Assembly: GCA_003868215.1 (NCBI GenBank)
Contig: QWDQ01000019.1
Coordinates: 186,001-250,000, forward strand
DNA: 64,000 bases
Reading direction: 5' to 3'
DNA from: Pseudophaeomoniella oleicola
Taxonomy: Eukaryota; Ascomycota; Eurotiomycetes; Phaeomoniellales; Phaeomoniellaceae
Shown piece after piece: positions 1-11,473 of the stretch. Position numbers and translations under genes: made by a program. Each line of letters opens with the position of its first letter. The first letter of the stretch is position 1. Below the pieces are notes generated by a model, which ran no database searches, was not told the origin of the DNA, and was given only the letters and a program-made list of their open reading frames with translations.

Positions 1-1158
1 TCTCTCGAATTGTATAAGACGTCGAAAACACACGAATTGTAAAGAAGACGATAGGTACTTTCTTTTCTTCCATGGCGCCGGTATCTTTGTTTTTCCCCTT
101 GACTGAGGTCTCGTTGGAAGATGCGTTGTAGGTCGTGGGAGGCCCGAGGCTTGGCGCAAAAGGAGGAGGAGGAGGAGCAGGTAGGAAGGAAGGAAGGAAG
201 AGGTGATGCTGGCGAGAAGCGCGTGGGTTTGAAGAAAATCGCTATCAGGAGTTTGTGAGCTATGGTTCTTTCTGGAGAATCGGCGAGATGATCGACTATT
301 GGGATAGCATTTGGTTTTACTTCCCATCCGTCAGCAGCACTTCTCCGCACCAAAGGGCGCGGCTAGAGTGTGTTTTGTGATGATTGCAGCCTGGGGAGAT
401 GTACTCGTCGAACACCCATCTTTCCTTTCCATCTTGCTCTTCACTGAGAATATGCCGGCGTGGAGGTTGACGCTGATCGTGACAGTCACCGAGTGCTGAT
501 GTCTTCAGAACTGCCGTAATGGATTATCAGACTGCTGTGGCTGATATAGGCCACTGATAGTTGAATATTCTTCTTTCGTGATAGTTGAAAAGGTCCGTTC
601 AACAATGTCGTTGGTTTTGCGCTATACGCCTCGAATCAGATAGTATCGTCTGAGGGTTAGATATGTACCCAAGTATATCTCACTTTTGATAGCTGCTCAT
701 CGGGCGCTGCGCTCCGACTGATTTTCAGCCCGTTCTGCAGCCAGAGGATGGAGGTGGTCGTCCGTGCAATGCGACCACTGTAAATTAGTAGCTCGCTGAT
801 GGTGTCTGACTAGGAGTAATTGGGGGGAGGATTTGAGAAACGTGATGAAGGCCGCAACGTCGCTAGTCAACAAGTCCCTTGTGAAATAACACGGCATCGT
901 TTCGTAGCCTCAGTACAATAACCCCGATAGATCCTTAGCTGTGGGAACAACTTAATGGCAACGGCACCACATTGAAGCAATCCCATCTTATCCGCGATAG
1001 AACGCGAGCGAATGCGAATTCGTTCTCCTAACACCTCTCTTTGCTCGCCCGTCGGTTCAGGCATAACAAACCACACAGCGTATTCTGACCAAAGGCTTCA
1101 CCATCGATTCACCACAATCTTTGAGGTCTCGAAACCGAGCAGCCCAGATCGACCAATC
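1..1158. other. Non-coding left edge
   Basis: I see no convincing gene here; the short open frames carry no recognisable domain. A purine-rich stretch of GGA and GGAA repeats lies near 160-200. The segment probably holds the end or leader of a gene lying to the left plus the promoter of the RING gene. Confidence 0.4.
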
Positions 1159-2022
1159 ATGCATCCTCGAGCCAGAAAGATTTGTCCATGCTGTGACCAT
1201 CGCTGTTCGGTCAGGGAACGCCTACCGCTCTGGATGCACCCAGCACCTTGCACTCAGGTATTCCACCGTGGCTGCATCATCAAGTTAGCTGGAGGATCCT
1301 TTGCCAGCAAGGAGCCGTTCCCGAAGTGCCCATCTTGCAAGTCCCGCGTTTTTGGTGTTGGTCTGTTCCACCTCTCTCATATCCCTGAAGACAAGGGGAA
1401 TGTCATCGTCGAAAGGACGACTGCCAACGGCGAGGCTGCATGGTTTGCCTACCATATCATTAATGCAGAGTATATCAGCCGCTGCTCTGACAGCATAGAC
1501 GTCGAAGGGATTTCTCGCAGTATTGATAAGTCTACCCCATGGCAAAACCTCTGGATCAGAAGTATGGTCGTCCCCGCCGCTGGCCTGACCGACGTGACAA
1601 TCGTACACCGTGGCAATGCTTGGATGCCACGGGATGAAAAGGTCGATTCCATTCTTGCCGGTGATGATACTTTCGGATGCCCAGAGCCAATCCTTCCTAT
1701 CAAGCCGGCGGTGATTCTAAAGAAAGAAGCGATGGTTCAGTTTCCAGAGCCAAAAGACAAAGCAAAAGCCAGTATCGTTTATCGTTTCTACCGCATCGAT
1801 GACGGCGCCGTGACTGCCTTTTGTAGCTGGTCACACTATCAGTATCTGAAAGCTCGGCATGAGGCCACGCCTGCACAACTCGAACTCTGGCTGCACATTG
1901 TCGATATTCCGGAGCATAATCGGCGGTTGGGTCGTTACAATAACTGGCCACCCGAGAGAACCAGCACAGGTCTCATCGACATCCAGGATTTCCCATATTC
2001 GTCCGATATCGAATGCCTCTAG
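1159..2022 (+). CDS. RING-type zinc finger protein, function unknown
   Basis: This is a single-exon protein of 287 residues. Near the N terminus it has a cysteine/histidine cluster running CPCC, then CTQVFHRGC, then CPSC (residues about 9-65), which fits a RING or RING-like zinc finger. Such domains usually recruit E2 ubiquitin-conjugating enzymes. The remaining 220 residues match no family I recognise and show no membrane segment. The same frame is open upstream to 1012, so a longer start is possible; I chose the ATG at 1159 because it lies just before the finger and the upstream peptide looks like translated leader. The first pair is CPCC with odd spacing, so this may be a degenerate finger. 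An E3 ligase role is inference. Confidence 0.6.
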   Translation: MHPRARKICPCCDHRCSVRERLPLWMHPAPCTQVFHRGCIIKLAGGSFASKEPFPKCPSCKSRVFGVGLFHLSHIPEDKGNVIVERTTANGEAAWFAYHIINAEYISRCSDSIDVEGISRSIDKSTPWQNLWIRSMVVPAAGLTDVTIVHRGNAWMPRDEKVDSILAGDDTFGCPEPILPIKPAVILKKEAMVQFPEPKDKAKASIVYRFYRIDDGAVTAFCSWSHYQYLKARHEATPAQLELWLHIVDIPEHNRRLGRYNNWPPERTSTGLIDIQDFPYSSDIECL

Positions 2023-3191
2023 TCTTCGTAGAGACCGTCTGTTGGGTCTTCCGTCAGAGAAATGTGATGCTGTGATGAGCCTCTGCGACACCAATTGCGG
2101 AGTGTCATTGACGATACTTGACAGGCAACATTCTGAGGATTCGGGCGTGTGTCAATGAATGTTGACGAGCCTCAGTTGGACATCACAACGACAAATCATC
2201 AGTTCACCGATCATCAAGAGGCTGAAAGGGTCTGGAGATGACTAAGATGTTAAAGTCGAAATTCTCGGATACAAGTGGGTTTTGTACACGGCTTTCATAT
2301 GTTACCCTAGGTCGCGGCTATTGATTTCTATTCACTCGGGGGTATGGTCACTGCTGATGCATTTATCTCCTACGTCGTTGTCCTGCAGAGTGTCAGGCAA
2401 GGGTCTCCGTCTCCGTGCCCTGCTGGGTAGCGACATAATGGAAGCTGTCAAGGTACTCTCAAGGGCCGGCGAATATGGAGAGACCCTGCAACGATGGCCA
2501 TGTTCATTAATGGATGCTTTGATGGCAAACAAGACTATCGTAACAGTACGATATTATGGACAAAACAAGATCAGACAGTCTTCTGCCAAACTCGTCGATA
2601 GCATTGATTTTACCATAAATGGATTGGCGGTGTACGCCATCAGATAAGATAATAGTTTCGCACTTTGTGGATCAGATTAGATTGATTAAATTCATCATCG
2701 CTCCATTCATCCCACTTTTCACCGGACCGGCGAGAGACTGACCTTCTCTTCCATTCTACTACATAGTACATAGTATGGCCACTTCTCTCTCTCTATTTCT
2801 CTCTTCATTTGTTGATGGGGTATGATGACTTTGACTCACAGCAAAGGAAACAATGCTCAATAGAGACAATAACCTATATGAGGCCATGGCCATACAACGG
2901 AAGATATTACACCACCACATGGATCACATTATGCCATCAACGTGCTCAACATCCCTGACCCTTCGGCCAATGGGTCCGGGACCCTGTAGATTCCGAGATA
3001 GTTGCGACACTACTTGACGCTACTCTAACGGTTTATTTAAGAGGACATCTCCCTGCTGATTTTCGTTCTTCGTGCAAATGCTGTCGATCTGTGCCTTCTG
3101 ACCCATCTCTATCTTTGTGATCATCATCCCGTTCATCGGAAGGAGGTATTCATCTATAGCAGGTTTTCGGGACTATAATCATTCTTGCAGC
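2023..3191. other. Intergenic region
   Basis: No supported gene. A 121-codon open frame at 2282-2647 (+) has no domain, no good start context and no homology I recognise. The right part is presumably the promoter of the FAD oxidoreductase gene. Confidence 0.4.
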
Positions 3192-4784
3192 ATGCATCGG
3201 AATCCAGAAATGACAGTACCAGGATCGCATATCGCCGAGGCAGAAGTCCTGAGTGAAGATGCACATGTCTTTCAGACAGACTCCTTGAAATCTGCTTTGT
3301 CCGACATACAGGAAAGGAATCCCCATAGAGTCGTTGTTATTGGGGGTTCATATGGAGGAGCCACAACCGTCGTGAGCTTACTATCGTTGTTCGACCAACG
3401 TTCGGTCCTGGGACAGAAACAGGAGGATCTAGAAATCAAGTTGAAGCACGGACTCGAAGTGACCATCATCGATGAGCGGGATGGCTTCTGTAAGCATTGA
3501 CTCTCTGCGTGAGGCTAGCAGTAACTCGTCTGACCATGGATCGCTGTAGTCCATACAGTTGGAGCTCCCCTCGCACATGTTGCACGTCAACACATCAAGT
3601 CCTTCTGGAAGCCTTATCGTTCTCTCAAAGTGCTCGATCGACCAGAAGTCAAAGTTATCCATGGCAGCGTAAAACGGGTTGATCCGGAGGCTAATCAAGT
3701 GACTTATATGGAACACGGCGAAGATAACGAGCAATTACTGTCCTATGATTACATAGTAGCAGCAACCGGACTGCGCCGGGACTGGCCAGTGGTTCCACGT
3801 GCAGCATTCTACGACGATTACTCTGAACATGCTCATGCCTACATCGATACTATTGAGAAGGCCAAAGAGTCCGGAGTCGCAGTGATAGGCGGCGGTGCCG
3901 TGGGTATCGAGTTCGCGGGTGAGATCAAGACCCACCATCCCGACATTCGAGTAACGTTGATCCATTCTCGCAACGAGCTCCTATCAAACGAACCGTTACC
4001 CCAGGAATTTAAGCATCAAGCCCTGGAGGTCTGTCGCGAAGAAGGCATTGAGGTACTCTTGGGTCAACGACCGACGCTTAAAGCTATGAACGATGGAATG
4101 TGGAAACTCATTTTCAAAGACGGTACCGAAACCAAAGCCGGCTTCGTGTTCAATGGCGCAACCAAGACCTACCCGTCGACTGGCTACCTGCCACCCTCAA
4201 CCCTCGACGCAGACGGCTACGTCAAAGTGAACCCAGAGTACGTCCCACTCCCACTCCCAATCCCTTTCGCCTCCCTTTCTCAAAACGACCTCCCCAACCC
4301 CCCAAGACTAACCCACCCCACTCCCTCGAACAGCATGACAATCTCCACCCTCCCCAACTCCCAACCGTACACCCACTACTCCATCGGCGACATAACCACC
4401 CACTCCCCCACCACCATCCGCCGCGCCGGCTCCGCCATCGCCATGGGCCGCATCACCGCCCTCAACATCTACACCCACATCCTCTCCCTCGAAAACCCCG
4501 CTTCCTCTTTTACTCCCCGCTACCAAGAATTCCCGCAAAACGTGCCGCCGATGATGGGTCTTGCCATCGGCCGCCAGGCTGTCGGGTATGCCGGACCACC
4601 GCCACCACCACCGAAAAAGACCGAAGATGAAAGTAATGGTAATGGTAATGGTAATGGCGGTGGTAGTGCAGCAGCAGCAGGAAACAGCGGCGTGACGAGC
4701 GGGAAAGATGTACTCCAGAAAATCTTTGGGGATGATCTGGGCTGGAAGGCTACATTGAGGTATTTGGGTTTATTGGACGGATGA
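3192..4784 (+). CDS. FAD-dependent oxidoreductase, FSP1/AIFM2 (AMID) type
   Basis: Three exons (3192-3489, 3550-4237, 4334-4784) give 478 residues. The family reduces quinones or similar acceptors with NAD(P)H, often on membranes. An N-terminal FAD-binding Rossmann motif (VVVIGGSYGGA) follows a tail of about 50 residues. A second dinucleotide motif (VAVIGGGAVGIEFAGE) marks the NAD(P)H-binding domain, and the late YSIGDI segment matches the second FAD-contacting motif. Intron 1 is required, because only its removal joins the frames through the FHTVGAP segment. Intron 2 (96 nt) is a multiple of three and open, but its removal restores the usual NPD-MTIS join. The C-terminal part has a low-complexity proline run followed by an Asn-Gly repeat (about 4590-4680), unusual for the family. 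It lies beside the biosynthetic cluster but could simply be a housekeeping enzyme. The start could also be the ATG at 3210. Confidence 0.8.
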
Positions 4785-5199
4785 AAATAAGGATTGAGAA
4801 TTTCAAATCTGACCGACTCGACTATGTTGTTATGTATGTTTCTTCCGTCTTTCATGTACCCGGCGAAAACTGCCCACGCTTTTTCTTAAATACTCAAAAA
4901 GTCAATATATGTATGTATACCTAAAAGCAACAACCTAAGTAGAAAAAAGCCGACGATGACTGATTGACCGACTGACTGACTGTACTGGCTGAACCCCAAT
5001 GTTTCTACCACTACCCGTCTCCCCTCCCCTCTCTCCTTTGTTTTTTCTCTTTTCCGATTTTCGTTTGCGGCCCTTTTTGCATTGCATTGCATACATACAA
5101 GGAGAGAAAAAATGAAAGAAAGAAACAATCTATCTACGCAAAATACCGCTCTACTTACCTACCTACCCATCCACCGCATCCACCTATCAGTCAATACGA
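4785..5199. other. Convergent 3' region
   Basis: This lies between the stops of the FAD oxidoreductase (+) and the FAS alpha gene (-). It contains ACCT repeats near 5155-5170. I checked the minus strand for a phosphopantetheinyl transferase domain continuing the FAS alpha gene and found none. Confidence 0.5.
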
Positions 5200-8100
5200 T
5201 CAGAACTCATACGACCCATCGTCCTTCTCCTTCGCCCTACGACTCAAATCGACCAAAATTTCCATCTCCCGGCCCTCGGCGTACGGCGGCCTCGTCTTCG
5301 CACGGAACAAATCGTGTGCGACGAACGACTCGTGGAACCGGCGATAGGCCTTGCGCCAGCGTCGGAGCGCACGGGTCTTGTAGGCGTCGTATTCGCGCTC
5401 GTCGGGTAGGGCGGCGAAGAGGCGGTGCGGGTGGATGCCGATGGCCTGGGCGCCCTTTTGGCCGAAGCCGAAGCTCGTGACGCTGAAGGCTTCGATGCGG
5501 TCGGCGCCGCGTTTGGTAGCGGTTGGGTGGGTGAGTTGGAGGCCGTGTTGGGGGAAGGTGAGGTGGTGGAAGGCGCGGAGGGATGGGTCGATGTCGTCGG
5601 CGTTGTGGTTGCCTGGGATGAAGCCGGATTCGAGGATTTGAAGGCAGCCGTTGAGCATCCAGGCTCCCGCTGCGCCTTTCGAGTGACCTGTTAAGTGCTT
5701 TTGGAAGACGCCAAAGAGGGGGTTTCCGCGGGTACGATTCAGGTGTTGCATTTGTGTGTAGAGAACGTGTGTCTCGTTGAGATCATTTTTCACAGTAGAG
5801 GTGCCGTGGAAGCTGGCGACGGTAAGATCGTCGATCGTGAGACCCCAGCCAGATAAGGCGCCGAGGAGTGGTGAGACCTGGGGAAGCGATTTATAGAATT
5901 GGTGGCCATACGTCGAGAGAGCAGAGGAACGGGACAGAGACGCAGATAGTTCGAGGTTACGTCTCTCTGTCTCAAGGAATCCTGGTAGGTCGTCTGGGGT
6001 ATCGTCCTCGGATAGGTCGGCGAGCGATTCTTCCAGGTACAACAGATCGGCCTCGAGGCGTTCATTGATATGCTCGAGTTGTAAGTCCAGGTTCCTTCGA
6101 CGGTATGATATGTCAAGCATGGGACGGGAGTGCGGAGAGGGTAATTGTCGAACCGTCGATAGCATTCCAACTCCGGGTGCAGGAATAGATCGTCCCGCTT
6201 TGTCACTCGCCATCTCAGCCAAAGCTATGATGCCACGAATTGGCAGTCCCATGTCCAAAGCCAGCCTAGCGGTGGTGATGACTTGGATTCCACAGCCGTG
6301 CGATTCAACGAATCCGGCTCTGGTAGAGGTTGTTGGCCGAGACATCTCTTTTGGCGTCCTACCTCGTGCTAGTTCATCTGCTACCTTCACGGTAGCTTTC
6401 ATATTAGCGAACTCATTTGCTGTGTCAAGATGAATGTCGTCAACGCCGCCGACTAAGCAAAGCTTTGCTTTTCCATTCATAATGGTTTCATATCCACTTT
6501 CCAGAGACTCTAAGCTCGTTGCGCATGCTCCCACTGGAGTCTTTATAGGACCGGAGGCTGACATGAGAAGCATATTCACCCACGCAGCAGGAGTGTTGAT
6601 GAATGCCTCCTGTAGGATATCGTTTTGAACCTGTTTATCCACGTAACGCTGATGATAAAGTGCCTTGGACGCGCTGGCTCCACCCATTCCGGATCCGATG
6701 CAATTTGCGATCTCGGAAACGTGGATGTATTGGTATAGCTCATACGGATCTGTGACTCCTGCAGACAGGAGAGCTTCTGCGGCGCACACCAGGACATATA
6801 GGGTCACTGGATCAACCTGATTGATAATGTCTTCCTCAATACCATACCTACGGGGATCCCACCCCTCAGGCAGTAAGCCAGCAACTTTTGGATCTCTTGA
6901 AGTAGCCTTCGGTATCCTGAGAACAGCACCTTTCTTAAAGAACACCTCAAACTCACCAGTCGACGTGATCTCTATGATATCTACCTTGTCGTCATGCACT
7001 TGTTTGAAAGCCTCTGCTGTTTCAGCATCTGTCTCAAATGGAGCGAGATCTCGTTGCAGAATGACTTCGTGATATATTGCATCGATCTCGGAATCTTCAC
7101 GAGAGGGTTCCCAAATCCTGATCCCACAGTTTTCCAAGATTCTTTCCTCGTATCTCTTCTTGATCTCAGAGTCCCTTATTGGCACCTTAGTGGAAACATC
7201 GATCCAACCGCTGTAGTCTTGTCCGTTAAGTTTTCCGTGATGGTGCTTGATTAGTCCCATGATCCAGGCTAACTCGGTGCATCCGGCCGAAGACAGTGCA
7301 CCTTTCGTCTCAATGTCCCATCTCGTTCTGGCGCTTCCCCATGGACCAAGCTCTGAATAGCCTACAACCACAACGACCCTGTTCAAGTCGGCCATGCCTC
7401 TCAGCTTTTCGTGTAGAGGGTAAAGTTCGGAAAATTCTGGTAAAATGGGGGATCCAAAATCCATCAATGATTGCTGTGCGGTCACTGATATATCATTGCC
7501 AGCCTCGGATCCATGAAGCGTGACTTCATCTGCTTCGGCTTCACGCATGATAGCTTGTGTTTCGCTACTTCGACGGTTAATGTCCTGGCGAATGGCCTCC
7601 ATAGTCTCTTTCAAATGAGGCATCTCGCTCATGCCTCCGCTCAGATCCACCATGAGTGGTTGCTGTTGGCACAGATCCGAGAGGTGACTCGTCATAGCAG
7701 CAACTATGCAAAATGCCATTTCGGCGCGGGAAAAGGTTCGAACACCGAATTTCTCGATGCCACTTGCAACTAGATCATTTCCACTCATGAGACTTGTGCC
7801 TCTTGTCCAACCGATGACGACACCGCAAATTGACAGGTAGTTTGCCCATTCCTCAGAATACCATTTCTCGAATAGTGATTCTAGGGCGAGCTTTGATTCT
7901 GCGTACAGCCCATCGCTTCCAAGTTGTCCATGGTTTGGAGAAAGCGGTAAGATCACCTGGGTTGGTTTAGTGTCTAGGCCTCGTCCCCTCTTTTGGCTCT
8001 TCACTGAGCCAAGTAAGCGCAAGGCATTAGTGAGCATGATGCGGTGGGCAAGTTCCGATTTTGAATCAAGGTTGTCGAGATCTCGACCATTTTCAGAGAC

Positions 8101-10354
8101 TGCGGCGAAGGGTATGAGGATATCAATATCCCAGCCGAGCCCCTTCTGTTCGTCATAGATCCAGTCTACCAAGGAATCAACATCTTGTCGACTTCCTTGG
8201 TTGAACGGCGCCACGACAAGTTCGGAGCCACGAGCGCCAAATCTGGTGAAGATCTGTTGGTAGAAATCAACAGTGGCTTTTGTATAAGAACTTGTTGTCA
8301 CAACAACCTTGGCCCCTCCGGCGAGCAAATGCTCCAAAATAGTTGCCCCAATAGACGCTTTGCCTGCCCCTGTGAGCAGAACAAATTTACCTACAGACAA
8401 GCCATGCTTGACTCCACGTCGAATGGATTCAACATAGATATTGCTCAAGTCGTCATCGTAGTGCCATGCACCTGCTTGCCTCGACTGGATATGCAAGAGA
8501 GGTCGCGGCGATCTTCCAAATTCAGTGTCGACAATCATTACCTGCTCCTTCAGAAGCACATTCCTTGTGTGACTTCTAGGGCGATTTGAAATGCCTGCAA
8601 GCATCTGAAATACACCTTTCGCAGCTGCAGACGTGATGTTTCTTTTGATTTCGGTGTAGCAAATCGTACCATCAACCATAATGTCGACACGGGGTGACGT
8701 GAGTTGAGGCACTCCCGTAGCTGGTGCTAGTTTCATACTATTCTCACACAGTTTGATCGTCTCTGCCAGGAAGACATTAATGTGTTCGTTGCCAGTGGCC
8801 AAGGCTTTTTGCTGCTGGTACTTCATGAGGCAAAGAAGTCCGTCATCAGCGCGATTTGCAAGACTCCGCAATTTGTGCTTGAGAAACTCTCCAGATATCA
8901 CATCTGCCCCAATAAGGAGATCTCCTAGCAATCGCAGGAAAGTCTGTTGGCCCCAATTCCAGGAAGATTGATATCGTCTGGCTTTAACTGGATTGAATGT
9001 AGGTCGTATGCCAATGGCATAGGATTCGCCGTGTTCTACATCCCAGATGTCGAGCTGCTTTTGATACTTGGCAGCAAGCTGTTCAAATTTGAGAGATCGC
9101 TTGTAACCAGCGTTGAGATCCATTCCTAGGTCATCAGCATGAAATTGAATGTTTTGCTTTGACCATTCATAGCGCTCTTTCCTGATATTCTCAACATGCT
9201 TTGGGTCTATAAAAGTTGCTGGTTGGAGGCTGAGGGCAGACTGCGTAGATTGAGCCGCATTTAGCTCTATCTTTTCGCGTAAAGCATACTTCTGCACAAC
9301 GTCATCAAGAAACTTATGCGCATCAAGCTCGGATGCCAGACGAATTGAAGGTTGGATAGGTACAGCCATCAATAAGACTCCATCCTGGGAACGCGGTCCT
9401 AGTCCCCATTTATTCTCTAGATAATGGCGTGCCGGTGAATTGCCAAATTCTCCTGGGAACTTATTGGAAACTAGTCGACTAACGAGGGAGCCGGAGACTG
9501 GACCAAGACAATTCTTGAAAGTAGGTTGAATGTCGGCAGCAAGTTCATCGAGGGGTAGTTCTTCTGCACCCCTTGGGAGGGCACCGAACTCTTTGTCTAA
9601 GTCACCAATAATCTCGTTCTGCAACGTAGATCGTCCTGATATGACGGTATCAGTATCCAGCGGTCTGAAAAGCAATAAGGGACTTACCACCAGTAAGACT
9701 CTTGATTGTGGCCGTCGGAGGAAGGAGAACGCCATCAGTCTTCTTCAACTTTATCGTTATTACTGACTGCAGAATTGAAGCCACATCAATTGGTAAATTT
9801 ATTGCACCCGGAACTAGCTGCGTAGTCACAGGAGGAGGTTGAATTGGTTGTTCCGAGGTTTGGTTTTCTCGCGGGTTGAATTTCGCAGGTGTAATATGCC
9901 TGCTAATGGTCGCAGGCACAGGTGTATCATCAACTGGATTGAAACTATAGTAGATGTCGTCGAGATTTGCTTTGGTCGATAGAAGTTGACGCTGAACCGA
10001 GGTAGCTGAATCGATTGATTCATATTTTTGTTTGATAGTCTGCCTTGTTATGTTCGTTAATGTTGCAGCTGGTCCAATCTCGATCATTCGTTCCACTTGC
10101 TGCTCTCCGAGCAGCACGTCCTGGGTATTTATCCTATCGAGCGTCAGTGGACATGTAAAGTTACCGCGTCTTATTGTAGACCATCAATAGTATGGAACCG
10201 CTGTGGCTGAACCTACCATTGTACAGGATAGCAGAATTGATGGCTGGTTCATCCCTGTCAGATAATGCCTTTGCAGATGTTCGAGAGATGCTACTCACGC
10301 CAGTAATTCAACGAGCAGAACGTATGTGAGCTCCTGTTCCCGCAGAATTGTCAT
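5200..10354 (-). CDS. Fatty acid synthase alpha subunit lacking the C-terminal PPT domain (HexA/StcJ-like)
   Basis: Proposed exons are 10299-10354, 9688-10133 and 5200-9635, giving about 1645 residues. Order along the protein: an N-terminal segment that pairs with the beta subunit; an acyl carrier domain with the phosphopantetheine serine in GGRSTLQNEI (about residue 169, restored only when the 52-nt intron is removed); a ketoreductase with VLLTGAGKASIG near 585 and catalytic YAESK near 746; and a ketosynthase with its cysteine in GACATSLES (about 1205) and histidines in FHGTST and TGHSKG. The protein stops at the linker after the ketosynthase, where canonical Fas2 and, as I recall it, aflatoxin HexA continue into a phosphopantetheinyl transferase. 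Its carrier domain would therefore need a PPTase in trans. The sequence is clearly divergent from primary Fas2, which suggests a pathway-specific synthase. No beta subunit is in the window. The first exon is provisional: about nine residues of the usual N-terminal segment are not accounted for. Confidence 0.85.
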
Positions 10355-11473
10355 TCCCATGTTGGTAGTTGTCGCCAATGTTGCTTGGTATCTTCTTCCT
10401 GTCGAAAACCCTCCCACAAGTAAACGAAACACCAAGAGGCCTACCGTGAGGACGAAAGTAGAGGCAGAGAGGAACGCTAGGTAAAGAAGTCTACAAGGTC
10501 GATATGGGGTAAGTGACGACCAAATAGCGATAATCCAGCCTGGACCTGTGGACGGCTCTAGCTATGCGGGTCATGGGCGAACAACTGGCCATTAGAAGGC
10601 CTACCGCAGGAGCCAAAGACTTTTCCGGAATGACCCAGCTAAGGCCGAAGGCGAACACATGGTCACACCTTCTAGCTCTATGAGCGAGCCACGAATGGCT
10701 GCACTATCATGTCGTAACAATGGTAATCGAATTCTGCCTTGAGCCATGTTTGGTATGGAGGAATGAGAAGTTGAAAGAGGTGCGATCCTCTATGACGAGA
10801 ATAGTAATGAACGGAACAAGGCTGAGCCAAATGAGGTTTAGCGTCTGGGCCATGTAGTTCTGAAACGTCGTGTCATCCTCTCCTCCGAGACATCAAGAAC
10901 AACAAGAATAACAACTGGTCCAACGTGAGGCCTGTAGTCATCCCGCTTCCTCAACCATGGCAATGGAATGATGCCATGTGCAAAGACAAGGCGATTGTGG
11001 CAAGGTGGACACGTTAGATCATTCGTCGAACCCTTTGTCAGAGATGTTGCCATTTTGGTCGTCGAGGACGTTGTATGTGGTGGGTCGATAGTGGTGACAC
11101 CATCATCATGAATGGGTTGGACCAGTCAAGATACTCTCAAGAATAGCAGCCTCGACCCCCGTTATCTTCCAGTCCCGCACAGCAGCATAGGGTCTGTGTG
11201 TGCACATACACACTTCCTCTGTACATCCACAAACGAGCCCGGGTATCACTGTTGGACAAGGCTAAATCATGCTGTCTCAAGAATGGACCATGCACATTCA
11301 TGATCGTGTCACTGTATAAGTTAAGCCTGACGATTTTAATGATTCAAAGACGTCCACTCGCCCTCTTTTGGCATGGGATTTAACTACTTCTTCGTAATTG
11401 ACATACGGGATCATCCACTACAACCCGATCTTCCAAATTCTTGCTCTCTTCATCGTATGTCAGAACACTAATC
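10355..11473. other. Divergent promoter region between FAS alpha and the PLP enzyme
   Basis: No supported gene. It is the shared upstream region of the FAS alpha (-) and cystathionine gamma-synthase-like (+) genes. A 71-codon frame at 10838-11053 (-) has a CPPC motif but no other support. A TGGTG-A-CACCA dyad lies at 11093. Confidence 0.5.
11093..11103. promoter_or_regulatory. Candidate regulatory dyad TGGTG-A-CACCA
   Basis: A perfect inverted repeat with five-base arms and a one-base spacer, about 370 bp before the PLP-enzyme start and 740 bp before the FAS alpha start. Sites of the same form occur in other intergenic regions of the cluster. Regulatory function is inference. Confidence 0.4.

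Noticed and set aside
5200-10354. Reading the FAS alpha gene as the primary Fas2
   Set aside because: It lacks the PPT domain and differs from Fas2 at many positions conserved in primary enzymes.
10838-11053. 71-codon CPPC-containing frame (-) in the divergent promoter
   Set aside because: Too short, no partner exon, no recognisable fold.
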